A DNA stretch of 64,000 nucleotides from a virus: positions 1-64,000 of the IMG/VR virus record IMGVR_UViG_3300044797_000308. The stretch is one strand, 5' to 3'. The position numbers and the translations under genes are program-made. Below the pieces are notes generated by a model. It was not told where the DNA came from. It was given only the letters and a program-made list of their open reading frames with translations, and ran no database searches. Below, in pieces: positions 25,522 through 33,059 of this stretch. Positions within the stretch are counted from its first letter, which is position 1. Every line of letters begins with the position of its first letter.

Positions 25522-26807
25522 TGAGGAATAAAGATATGAGAAGCGATATTTTTAGTGAATTTGTCAAAATAGCCCAACAGAAGGGACTTATTTCTCAAGG
25601 TGAGCACGCCGAGCATACGGAAAAAGACTTTCACGAGACTAACCCTCGAATGGATTCTTTGTCTATTGAGCAAATTGGTAAGCTATACGATACCAAACCA
25701 GCTCCTCCTAAGGATATGGACTATAAGAATAATATTATGGAAATCGCTCATCCTAAGCCCTTGGTGATTTCTCCTTCTTATGATCGACTCAACGGCCTAA
25801 TCGAGAACGAAATAGAAGGCCAAAATATTCGTATTCATATTTCTCTGAAAGAGCCAGATGGTCATTTGACCAATCGTAAATATGCAGAGAAGCAATTACT
25901 ACTTTCCTTGGTTAGAACCGCTAACCAATTGGATAGTCTGCAACAAGACGAGCTATGTAAACTAGCCGATGTTTGCCTCCTTCAAGCCTCTAAAAAAAAA
26001 GCCTTCCATAAGGTAGCCCTAGTTCCCTTGCTCATTGGAATTGCAGCAGCCGTAGCTGCTTTGTATGCTAAACAGCATTTAGCTTTTCACAGCGATGGTT
26101 TCGAGGCCGACTTTCAGAAGGCTACCAATGAAATTAACGATCTGCTCAACTCAGCCAACAGCATCCAAACCACCATTGGAGCTGGCTACGAGTACACCCC
26201 AGCTTTTTTGCAAATGGTCAATCAACTCAATGTGGAATTGAACAAATTGCACGCAGGAGTGGAGAAGGTATTGCCGGTGTTGCAGAAATTGGAGACCCCA
26301 CGTACCGGTCAAGAATTGAAGGAACTAGCGCAACAACCAGAAACTATGGAAGTGCAAAACACTTTGGCAGAGTTCAAGGCTGTTTTCGATGAAGTCAGCC
26401 CTTTTATTATGACCGTTATCAATAATTTCAACAATGAGGGTTTCAAGCAACGTGCCATTGCTCAAAAAGGGGTACTTTCCTCTATGGTGGATTCTGTGGA
26501 AGTTCTTCACGGTGGTATGGGATTGATTGCCGATGATTTTGACGATGTCAAGCATGCTTTGCAGACCTTACAGAAGGATATTAAGAATATTTCCGATAGT
26601 TTACAGTCTTATCAAAGCGTTAAGCAGCAAGTAATCCAAACTTTGACGGCTGCCCAAGCCAATTCTTCCGAAGTTTTCTCTCCACCTACTTCCGGCACTT
26701 CCCCATTAGCAGAGGTAGCCCCAGAGAACGCTCCCCCAGCTGCTCCGGAAGAGGATGTCACTGGTTTGAGTGATATTGATAAAGAATTTGGCAAGCTCGG
26801 ATTATAA
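25521..26807 (+). CDS. helical protein with one hydrophobic segment, internal virion cluster
   Basis: 428 residues; the ATG at 25521 overlaps the previous stop, with a second ATG at 25536. The N-terminus has FSEFVKIAQQKGLI, nearly the same as KVAQEKGLI in the protein at 20756. A hydrophobic segment lies near residue 170 (VALVPLLIGIAAAVAALYA). The C-terminal 200 residues are long helices likely to form coiled coils, ending in a Pro/Ala tail. It is the last gene of the five-gene run and is followed by the candidate promoter motif at 26820. Confidence 0.6.
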   Translation: MRNKDMRSDIFSEFVKIAQQKGLISQGEHAEHTEKDFHETNPRMDSLSIEQIGKLYDTKPAPPKDMDYKNNIMEIAHPKPLVISPSYDRLNGLIENEIEGQNIRIHISLKEPDGHLTNRKYAEKQLLLSLVRTANQLDSLQQDELCKLADVCLLQASKKKAFHKVALVPLLIGIAAAVAALYAKQHLAFHSDGFEADFQKATNEINDLLNSANSIQTTIGAGYEYTPAFLQMVNQLNVELNKLHAGVEKVLPVLQKLETPRTGQELKELAQQPETMEVQNTLAEFKAVFDEVSPFIMTVINNFNNEGFKQRAIAQKGVLSSMVDSVEVLHGGMGLIADDFDDVKHALQTLQKDIKNISDSLQSYQSVKQQVIQTLTAAQANSSEVFSPPTSGTSPLAEVAPENAPPAAPEEDVTGLSDIDKEFGKLGL

Positions 26808-26819
26808 TTTTCTCAAATC

Positions 26820-26837
26820 TGGTAATATCTCTTCATA
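26820..26837 (+). promoter_or_regulatory. second copy of the 18-bp intergenic motif
   Basis: TGGTAATATCTCTTCATA, 17 of 18 identical to 13268-13285, lies between the five-gene run and the abundant-looking protein at 26913. An AT-rich ATGTATATCG follows. Placement just upstream of strongly expressed-looking structural genes in both cases supports a promoter-type element. Confidence 0.5.
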
Positions 26838-26912
26838 TGTATATCGTAAGTTAAGGTGTAAGTCTTTATGTTGCAGACTTTTATGTCTCAACAGAATATA
26901 AGGAAAATTCAA

Positions 26913-27716
26913 ATGGCTCTAAAACTTTTGCAACCAGGCATTCAGCCTCTCGGTCAATTCGACGGTCTTGACATCGATGTTCTCACCCTCAAAGGCGGTG
27001 AAGTTGTTTCTTTCGGCGCTGTAGTAACTTCTGGTCAGCCAGGTGTCACCACCTCCGGTCTTGATCACGCTGCTTACGATGTCTTCGATGGTTACGTCAA
27101 TGTACTTGGTACTTTCTATCGTCCAGCTGTTACCAGACTTTGGAACGCTACTCTTTCTACTCTTTCTTCTACTGGCACCACTCGTCCACTAATGCTTTCT
27201 GATGAAGGTATCCTTGGATACGGCACCCTCTTCGGAGCTGTCGTCGGTGGAACTGTCGGTCAGCAAGTCAACGGTCCAACCACCTTTACCGGTGCGGTTC
27301 TCGGACCTCACACTGCTACCGGCTCTGGCAAGTGCACTTGCTGGGATAAGCCAGGTCTCTATGCCGTCTCCCTAGACGCTGTGGATACCACTGTTGCTAC
27401 TGGTTTGGTTCCAACCAACACCACTAACGGCTTGACTGTTGGATCTCCATTGAGCTTTACCGCAGCTACCGCTGTTGGTAACGGTACTGGTGGTCTTTTG
27501 ACCCCAAACCTTACTGGTAACACCAATGTTATTGGCGGTACTGGTGGTTCTGGCCCAACTGTTGGTCACTTTGTTGAGTTCAACACCAACCAATCCTTGG
27601 TAACTACACCTAACTATTTGGTCGCCGCACTTAATAGCCCAAGTGGAAACGTCTCTTCTGTTGGCCCACGTGCCTTCCAGTTTGCGACTATCTACTTTGC
27701 TCCTCCAACCACCTAA
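26913..27716 (+). CDS. abundant structural protein, candidate capsid decoration protein
   Basis: 267 residues. The ATG at 26913 is chosen because AAGGAAAATTCAA precedes it at good spacing; the frame extends 45 bases further but lacks a site. The protein is Gly/Thr/Val/Ser-rich, beta-type and without membrane segments. It has a single CTCWD element near residue 145. Codons are strongly biased to C-ending forms (ACC, TTC, AAC, CTC) compared with neighbours, as for the capsid gene, suggesting high expression. It has its own candidate promoter upstream and a terminator downstream. A capsid cement protein or tube-like protein is likely; the exact role is not provable here. Confidence 0.6.
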   Translation: MALKLLQPGIQPLGQFDGLDIDVLTLKGGEVVSFGAVVTSGQPGVTTSGLDHAAYDVFDGYVNVLGTFYRPAVTRLWNATLSTLSSTGTTRPLMLSDEGILGYGTLFGAVVGGTVGQQVNGPTTFTGAVLGPHTATGSGKCTCWDKPGLYAVSLDAVDTTVATGLVPTNTTNGLTVGSPLSFTAATAVGNGTGGLLTPNLTGNTNVIGGTGGSGPTVGHFVEFNTNQSLVTTPNYLVAALNSPSGNVSSVGPRAFQFATIYFAPPTT

Positions 27717-27746
27717 TAACTAAATAGTTTTAGATAGTATACGAAT

Positions 27747-27779
27747 AATGACTAAATCAGAAATGGTTTGGTCATTTTT
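27747..27779 (+). terminator. rho-independent terminator
   Basis: AATGACTAAATC (27747-27758) pairs with GGTTTGGTCATT (27765-27776) over 12 positions including two G-U pairs, loop AGAAAT, then a short T run (27775-27779). It lies 30 bases after the structural gene, consistent with ending a highly expressed monocistronic transcript. Confidence 0.65.
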
Positions 27780-27834
27780 CATTGGTGCTATATCAATATT
27801 TTGGAATATTATAAATTGAATTAGGGAGGGAAAT

Positions 27835-28770
27835 ATGGCATCAGATATCAACGGAACAGTCGAGGGAATTCAAGGTAATGCAGTAGAGGCTGGAACTCTT
27901 GGTTCCACCGAAGACGGTTATGTGCTAACTTGGGTAAATGCTAATAGCGAATGGCAACCATTACCAGTCACAGTTCCAACATCCGGTTTGACAACTGATT
28001 ATTTCACTTCCAGCGGCACTTGGACTTGCCCCGCTGGCATTACTAATGTATTGGTAATCGGTGCTGGGGGAGGCGGTGGTGGTGCTGGAGGTGGGAGTCA
28101 AGCTAATGGTACTGGCGCTGGAGGTGGCGGAGGTGGATCACTTCAACAAACATCATATATGTTGGTTACTCCGGGAAACGAATACACTATAACTATTGGT
28201 GCTGGTGGTTCGGGTGGATCTGGTGGTAGTCATTTTGGAAATAGTGGAGATGATGGTACTGCAACTACTATTGTTTATAGTTCGACAACTTTATTTTATG
28301 CTCTTGGCGGTGGTGGGGCTGGTGGCAATGCAGATGGGGGCGAAAGCATAATATTTGTTTGTGGTACTTCTTATGCCAATAATCAATCGCAAAATAATGG
28401 ATGGGTTGGGTATTATAGCGGTTCTGTAGTAACCTTACCATCTATGCCAGGATTTGGTGGAAATGGTATAGAATCAAATGGAACTGGATCACAGTCTGGA
28501 ATGCAAAATTATGTGGGTGGATTTTCTGGTGGCTCTGCTGGCGCTAATGCTACGGGAGTGAGTGCTGGTGGAGGGGGCGGGGGTGGTGCTGGGCCACAAG
28601 GAGCTGGTGGAAATGGTGGTAACGGTTCCACAGGTGGTGCTGGTAGTGCCGGCTCAAATGGCGGAAGCAATACTGCTGCTGGTGGTGGTGGAGGAGGATC
28701 TGGTAATGATAACGGCAATGGTGGAGCTGGTGGTAACGGTGGTTCAGGCTATCTTTACATTATCTACTAA
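27835..28770 (+). CDS. glycine-rich fibre/adhesin-type protein
   Basis: 311 residues. After a short N-terminal part comes FTSSGTWTCPAGITNVLVIG, the usual entry to phage glycine-rich domains. Long Gly runs (GAGGGGGGAGGG and similar) alternate with Asn/Ser/Thr loops to the C-terminus. Such domains in phage adhesins can fold into polyglycine-II helix bundles whose loops bind receptors; that is known for T-even gp38-type tips and only inferred here. A strong ribosome site, TTAGGGAGGGAAAT, precedes the ATG. Its last 27 bases are shared with the convergent endonuclease gene. The opposite-strand Pro-rich frame is an artefact of glycine codons. Confidence 0.8.
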   Translation: MASDINGTVEGIQGNAVEAGTLGSTEDGYVLTWVNANSEWQPLPVTVPTSGLTTDYFTSSGTWTCPAGITNVLVIGAGGGGGGAGGGSQANGTGAGGGGGGSLQQTSYMLVTPGNEYTITIGAGGSGGSGGSHFGNSGDDGTATTIVYSSTTLFYALGGGGAGGNADGGESIIFVCGTSYANNQSQNNGWVGYYSGSVVTLPSMPGFGGNGIESNGTGSQSGMQNYVGGFSGGSAGANATGVSAGGGGGGGAGPQGAGGNGGNGSTGGAGSAGSNGGSNTAAGGGGGGSGNDNGNGGAGGNGGSGYLYIIY

Positions 28771-29913
28771 TTTGCTTTTCTGAAAGTCTTGAACTCGTCT
28801 TATCCAAGCTTGAAACTCGGGTAGGGCGAGTTTGCTTTTAGTATGATTGCAGTAATAGCAACACGGCACCACATTGTTTTTGTTATGCGGTTGTGATCGA
28901 TCTATACGATCAATGCCGTTGTAAATATATTCTCCGTTTTGCTTGGCTTTATCGGAGGATTTTTTATCAGTTTTGGCACGATTGAAAGTATTATTTGGCT
29001 TGCCATTGCAGTAAAAACAGCTCATTTGAGAAATAGAATAATATTCTTCTACTGACATATCAGTATCGTTTTTGTGATTGTAAAAAACGCACTTAATTGA
29101 TGTGGCTAATGAGCCATTTTCTGGAAACAGTATTTGAGGTATAATGAGCGGATGAAAGTCAGTAATAGTTAGTCGTAATATCCATTCTAAAAAATCTTTT
29201 TGTGTTCTATCACTTTTAGCCCTATTACAAATTGGGCAACATGCTACTACATTATCTATGGTATGTGATTTGGTGTTATCTACACGATCCATACCGTTGT
29301 AAATAAATAATCCCTCTGCCTCTGATTTTTTAGAACTATAAGTTGATGTTGCGGCAAAAAAGTTGTATTTAGTATTTGGTTCTATTCCACAATAAAAACA
29401 ATTTTGTTGTGAAACATTCATAAATTGCTCGAATGAAATAGTATTTTCATCACGATATAAATAAGTATTTTGCCAAACTCTACGAGCAGAGGCGATATGA
29501 GGTTCGTTTTTTCTTCTGCCAGCAATAAGTTTATCAGATTTTGTTTTGCTAATTTCTATTTTGAGACATCCGCAAGATTTGGTATTATCATTTGCTAATT
29601 TATAGGATGAAACCTCTACATATTCACCACAATCACATAAGCACGACCATTTGTTATCCTTGTATATAATAGTAGTTAGGCGCCCGAATTTTTGACCAGC
29701 CGATAAGGTAGTTCTGCCTTCTTTTACTATACATCCACACGATTGAACAGTTCCCCTATTGAGATGAACTGTGGCTACAATTTTTATTTTTCCACAATTA
29801 CATAAACACTCCCATGCTCCATATTCTCGTTTTTTCCCAACAATATTAGGGGCTTTTTTAATGACGGTAAGGCGACCGAATGTTTGTCCGATCAAATCGT
29901 ATTTTATAGACAT
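28744..29913 (-). CDS. double-HNH homing endonuclease with two zinc-ribbon repeats
   Basis: 389 residues on the minus strand. Residues 1-120 hold two copies of a zinc-ribbon unit: GQTFGRLTVIKK..WECLCNCG..SCGC and GQKFGRLTTIIY..WSCLCDCG..SCGC. Two HNH-type domains follow. The first has CFYCG..YNGMDRVDN..CCPICNRAKSD, the second has CFYCN..YNGIDRIDR..CCYYCNHTKSK. Single HNH domains are usual, so the tandem is unusual. The stop lies inside the end of the convergent adhesin gene (27-base overlap). The start at 29913 faces the capsid gene leader. It is free-standing, in no intron or intein. Confidence 0.88.
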   Translation of the reverse strand: MSIKYDLIGQTFGRLTVIKKAPNIVGKKREYGAWECLCNCGKIKIVATVHLNRGTVQSCGCIVKEGRTTLSAGQKFGRLTTIIYKDNKWSCLCDCGEYVEVSSYKLANDNTKSCGCLKIEISKTKSDKLIAGRRKNEPHIASARRVWQNTYLYRDENTISFEQFMNVSQQNCFYCGIEPNTKYNFFAATSTYSSKKSEAEGLFIYNGMDRVDNTKSHTIDNVVACCPICNRAKSDRTQKDFLEWILRLTITDFHPLIIPQILFPENGSLATSIKCVFYNHKNDTDMSVEEYYSISQMSCFYCNGKPNNTFNRAKTDKKSSDKAKQNGEYIYNGIDRIDRSQPHNKNNVVPCCYYCNHTKSKLALPEFQAWIRRVQDFQKSKLVDNVKIA

Positions 29914-29927
29914 TTTATCTCCGAATG

Positions 29928-29957
29928 GTGCATACTATTATATATCGTGATATGCAC
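29928..29957. promoter_or_regulatory. inverted repeat between HNH gene and capsid gene
   Basis: GTGCATA (29928-29934) and TATGCAC (29951-29957) are perfect inverted copies 16 bases apart, with TATATATC between them (29939-29946). The pair sits just upstream of the minus-strand endonuclease start and far upstream of the capsid gene. It could be an operator or promoter element for either direction; no proof. Confidence 0.35.
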
Positions 29958-30004
29958 GGCGTTTGCATAAAAGAAAATAGTAATAATTTCATATCTATTC
30001 ATCG

Positions 30005-30037
30005 CACGATTACTCGTGTGGCTGACATTTAGTCGGC
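30005..30037 (+). promoter_or_regulatory. two consecutive hairpins in the capsid gene leader
   Basis: CACGA-TTAC-TCGTG (30005-30018) and GCTGAC-ATTTA-GTCGGC (30021-30037, one G-U pair) stand 2 bases apart, 34 bases before the capsid ATG. They leave the GGAG ribosome site at 30060-30063 unpaired. Such leaders can stabilise abundant late mRNAs. The candidate promoter region lies upstream (29977-30000, AATAATTTCATATCTATTC). Confidence 0.4.
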
Positions 30038-30070
30038 AAATTATTCTAATAATAGATGTGGAGATAACAT

Positions 30071-31084
30071 ATGAATATGTTCAACGATAAAGGACAAGTA
30101 AATGGCTCTTCTTTTAGAGACACTTTACAGCAACTAGTTCGCTACGCTGCAATTCTTGAAGAGAATGTCCCAGCAAACCAAGGTCTCGCTGGTCAACCTG
30201 CCTTGTCTGACGACAAGAGAGATGAGCTTATCACCAGAGCAATTCAAACACAAGATGGTAAAATCGCTTTGGCCCAAGCAATGGCCAATCCGATTCGCAG
30301 AAATCTCGATTACCATGGTATCGCTCGTCGTGCCCTAGTAGTTGATCCATTGCCACAAGGTGCAATGCCAACTTACGATAGAGATATCGATGTTGCCGCT
30401 GTTGTTATTTCTAGCAACGGTACTGGCCCAGAGTCCAGAGTATTCGGTGACAGAGTAGTTGTTCCTGAATTCGAAGTCTACGCTAACCCAACCGTTAGAA
30501 TCGCAGAAGTTAAGCGTCGTAGATTCAACGTTATCGACAGAGCTGTCCAGAAGGCTCGTCAAGAAATCATGGCCCAAGAAGATGCCAACATCTTCGCAGC
30601 CTTGGATGCCGCAGCTTCTGTGGAAAACACTCTCACTGACATCGCAGATGCCGGTCTTCTCAAGAGAGACTTGGTCGAGATCAAGCAACAAATTGATCGT
30701 TGGGACTTAGTGACTACTAAGTACTTCATGAACATCAATGAGTTCACTGATATCTTGAAGTGGGGCTCCGGTGGTGGACAAGGCGTGGGTGGTGGTGATT
30801 TCGATCCAGTAACCATGCGTGAAGTTCTACAAACTGGTTTGTATGCTCATATCTGGGGAACTGACATTATGGTCAGCAAGATTGTGCCTCCCGGTACGAT
30901 CTACGGTGTGGCAGACCCTGAGTTCGTAGGAGTCATGCCAATTAGACAAGACATCGAAGTACTTCCTGCTGATGAACCAAAGCAACTCAAGTTGGGTTGG
31001 GTTATTTCTGAGATTATCGGAATTGCTATAGTGAACCCTCGCGGATGCGCTGCGGGCCGTAAATCAGTAATCATCGGTGCATAA
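30071..31084 (+). CDS. major capsid protein (HK97-fold expected)
   Basis: 337 residues, preceded by GTGGAGATAACAT at ideal spacing. The sequence has the look of a phage coat protein: a helical, polar N-terminus, a core with RVFGDRVVVPEFEVYANP and TVRIAEVKRRRFNVIDRAVQ, a Gly-rich loop (GSGGGQGVGGGDF) and a C-terminal DIEVLPADEPKQL..GWVISEIIGIAIVNPRG strand-rich end. C-ending codon bias is strong. An immediate, strong terminator follows, as expected for a single abundant product. It is 25 kb from the portal gene. The HK97 fold is inferred from family knowledge. Confidence 0.85.
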   Translation: MNMFNDKGQVNGSSFRDTLQQLVRYAAILEENVPANQGLAGQPALSDDKRDELITRAIQTQDGKIALAQAMANPIRRNLDYHGIARRALVVDPLPQGAMPTYDRDIDVAAVVISSNGTGPESRVFGDRVVVPEFEVYANPTVRIAEVKRRRFNVIDRAVQKARQEIMAQEDANIFAALDAAASVENTLTDIADAGLLKRDLVEIKQQIDRWDLVTTKYFMNINEFTDILKWGSGGGQGVGGGDFDPVTMREVLQTGLYAHIWGTDIMVSKIVPPGTIYGVADPEFVGVMPIRQDIEVLPADEPKQLKLGWVISEIIGIAIVNPRGCAAGRKSVIIGA

Positions 31085-31113
31085 TAAGTCGTAACTAAAT
31101 AAAGATACAGAAG

Positions 31114-31140
31114 AAGCTCATAGGAAACTATGAGCTTTTT
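31114..31140 (+). terminator. strong rho-independent terminator after the capsid gene
   Basis: AAGCTCATAG (31114-31123) pairs perfectly with CTATGAGCTT (31128-31137) around a GAAA tetraloop, followed by T's to 31140. It begins 30 bases after the capsid stop. Because the ATG at 31130 lies inside this stem, it is unlikely to be the start of the following gene. Confidence 0.88.
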
Positions 31141-31177
31141 CGCTTTTGTAGGGTGCCACTTTTTTGACATATCCAGT

Positions 31178-31747
31178 ATGGATCCCAAAAAACTCCGCAA
31201 ACAGTATATGCAGGTGGTGCCCAAGTTGAAGCACGCCATGCAATATGTGCAATCGCAATTATCTGATTTGCCACCTTCCGATTTTGAGTTGCAAACCAAC
31301 ATCAAGCCCTACCCCAGCGTCAAACGCAAGATGGAGGCCGATCGTGTCAAGGATCCAGCAGAACTATCGGACTTGGTGAGGGGTCGTCTCTTTTTCTCCC
31401 CGCAATTTCAACACGAGGATGTGCTGGACATTCTGCATCAATTATTTGGCAAGAAGATTGCTAAAATTGATAAGCATATGGATCGTTCGACAGAACACGG
31501 CCTGGAATACCACGGCATTGTCCATCTTGATTTAGATTGCGATGGAGTGCATTTTGAGTTGCAACTGATGCCGCAAGAGTTCAAGCCATTCAAGGAGTTC
31601 TTGCATCAAATTTATGACAAGTTTCGCAACCCCAAATCTTTGGACAAACTATCCGATAAGCAAAAGACATTCTTGCGCAAAACTCATAATAATCTATATA
31701 AAAAGATCAACCAACAAGCCCATACTAATAGAGCAAGCGATCTCTGA
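31178..31747 (+). CDS. RelA/SpoT-like nucleotidyltransferase-domain protein
   Basis: 189 residues from ATG 31178; the frame opens at 31130 but that ATG is within the terminator stem. The middle resembles the RelA/SpoT synthetase fold: PYPSVKRKMEADR, then ELSDLVRGRLFF with the expected aspartate, then EYHGIVHLDL..GVHFELQLMP, matching the conserved H and E-x-Q region. Single-domain members make (p)ppGpp-like alarmones, or, as toxSAS enzymes, pyrophosphorylate the CCA end of tRNA. No hydrolase domain is present. It has no good Shine-Dalgarno and follows a terminator, so expression is probably separate from capsid. It overlaps convergently with the CCA-adding enzyme by 23 bases. The fold call is by eye. 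Confidence 0.6.
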   Translation: MDPKKLRKQYMQVVPKLKHAMQYVQSQLSDLPPSDFELQTNIKPYPSVKRKMEADRVKDPAELSDLVRGRLFFSPQFQHEDVLDILHQLFGKKIAKIDKHMDRSTEHGLEYHGIVHLDLDCDGVHFELQLMPQEFKPFKEFLHQIYDKFRNPKSLDKLSDKQKTFLRKTHNNLYKKINQQAHTNRASDL

Positions 31748-32960
31748 TAAACTGAATAAGTTTTCCTTTACTATTTTGCTTATGATTGCGTAAGATTTCG
31801 GCATAACAAGCGTCCAAAGCTTTTTTGATTTTGGGGCCCGGTGCCATTCCAATAGCTAACAGATCATCTCCATTGATTTCCATTTCTCTACGAGCATATA
31901 CCACTTCCTCTTGGTGGATCTCCAACCATTCTTGGATGGGCTGGCCCATGGCCTCGCACAACTTTATAAATTGTTCCAAGGTAGAGGGGCAGTCGTCTAT
32001 GGATCGGTTCTTGATAATGCTCATAATGGACTTGTAGGGTTCGGAACCGACCTTCCGCTTGGCGTGTAGGTATCGGCCAAACAACTCTTGCAGCAACATA
32101 ATTTTCTTGATCTCTCGACCGGAAAACTTCAAGTTATTCAATTCTTGCTCCACCATGATCATTGGGTGATGAATATACAGACAAGCTATCCTAGTTTCTA
32201 ACTCTCCCGACCAAGGAAAGGCTCCTGCTGAAGGATGGTAATTCAATATGGGAGAAGCTATTTTGAGTGCTCCCGAAGAAGACAAGATGCGCAAGCCTAT
32301 ATCTGGGTTGCTGGCCATCAAAGTTTTGCATAATTCATCACGCATGCGTTCTTTAGAAACTTTTTGGAGCGTTTCTAGGCTGAGAGTCATACCCCTGAAA
32401 GTATCTGGATCGATGACATAGTTGAAACGAGCTGCAAAGCGGGCCACTCGCATAATACGCAATCCGTCTTCTTGAAATCTGGCGGTAGCATTCCCTACCG
32501 TTTTGATCAAGCCAGTCTGGAGATCATCCATACCGTGAAAGGGATCGAAAATACGCTCCGTCATAGGATTGTAGGCTATGGCATTGATGGTCAAGTCACG
32601 GCGAGCTAAATCTTGTTCTACATTTGCCACAAACAAAACAGTATCCGGCCTGCGACCGTCTGAATATTCTCCTTCAATACGGAAGGTAGTCACCTCAAAC
32701 TGATTTTCTGTGCCTTCTCCCATACAGACGGTGACCGTTCCGTGTTGCAAGCCAGTGGGAATGGTTTTGGGGAATAGTTGGATAACAGTTTCAGGATGGG
32801 CATCGGAAGTGATATCCCAATCCTTGGGTTTCTGCCCCAACAGAAGGTCTCGCACACAACCGCCCACAATAAAAGCCTGGTATCCGTTCTTATGGAGGGT
32901 GTGGCAGACCTCTATGGCAGAGGGGTGGATTAGGTGTGGGGAGATGGCTAATTTTTGCAT
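31725..32960 (-). CDS. cca: CCA-adding tRNA nucleotidyltransferase (class II)
   Basis: 411 residues on the minus strand. The nucleotidyltransferase head shows GGCVRDLLLG (residues 33-42), catalytic DWD (47-49), FEVTTFR, the RRD motif (120-122) with LTINAIAY, and RFQEDGLRIMRVARFAARF. These are classic class II CCA-enzyme/poly(A)-polymerase signatures. The enzyme rebuilds the CCA 3' end of tRNAs from CTP and ATP; a poly(A)-polymerase specificity cannot be excluded by eye. Length matches bacterial enzymes, so it looks complete. No tRNA genes occur in this window, so it may serve phage tRNAs elsewhere or repair damaged host tRNAs. It faces the RelA/SpoT-like gene tail to tail. Confidence 0.93.
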   Translation of the reverse strand: MQKLAISPHLIHPSAIEVCHTLHKNGYQAFIVGGCVRDLLLGQKPKDWDITSDAHPETVIQLFPKTIPTGLQHGTVTVCMGEGTENQFEVTTFRIEGEYSDGRRPDTVLFVANVEQDLARRDLTINAIAYNPMTERIFDPFHGMDDLQTGLIKTVGNATARFQEDGLRIMRVARFAARFNYVIDPDTFRGMTLSLETLQKVSKERMRDELCKTLMASNPDIGLRILSSSGALKIASPILNYHPSAGAFPWSGELETRIACLYIHHPMIMVEQELNNLKFSGREIKKIMLLQELFGRYLHAKRKVGSEPYKSIMSIIKNRSIDDCPSTLEQFIKLCEAMGQPIQEWLEIHQEEVVYARREMEINGDDLLAIGMAPGPKIKKALDACYAEILRNHKQNSKGKLIQFIRDRLLY

Positions 32961-33059
32961 AATGTCTCAACCTAAATTATAAAAATTACTTGTCAAGGGC
33001 TTGGGCGTATAATAAAGTGGTATAATGATTAGGGTATCACCAATAGGTATAGGAATATA
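32961..33059. promoter_or_regulatory. divergent promoter region
   Basis: This 99-base gap separates the minus-strand CCA gene from the + strand gene at 33060. Two TATAAT hexamers on the + strand (33008-33013, 33021-33026) and one on the minus strand (ATTATA at 32976-32981) look like -10 boxes, but no -35 box lies at standard spacing for any of them. Promoter activity both ways is probable from layout, not from sequence strength. Confidence 0.45.

Noticed and set aside
28509-28718. Long proline-rich frame on the minus strand
   Set aside because: It is the antisense of glycine codons (GGT/GGA runs) in the adhesin gene; no ribosome site or context.
31130-31177. Upstream ATG extending the RelA/SpoT-like protein by 16 residues
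   Set aside because: The ATG lies inside the stem of the capsid terminator; the later ATG at 31178 fits the domain start better.
32961-33059. Standard sigma-70 promoters in the CCA-gene divergent region
   Set aside because: TATAAT boxes exist, but TTGACA-like boxes are at wrong spacing (for example 9 bases on the minus strand), so only a probable promoter region is listed.
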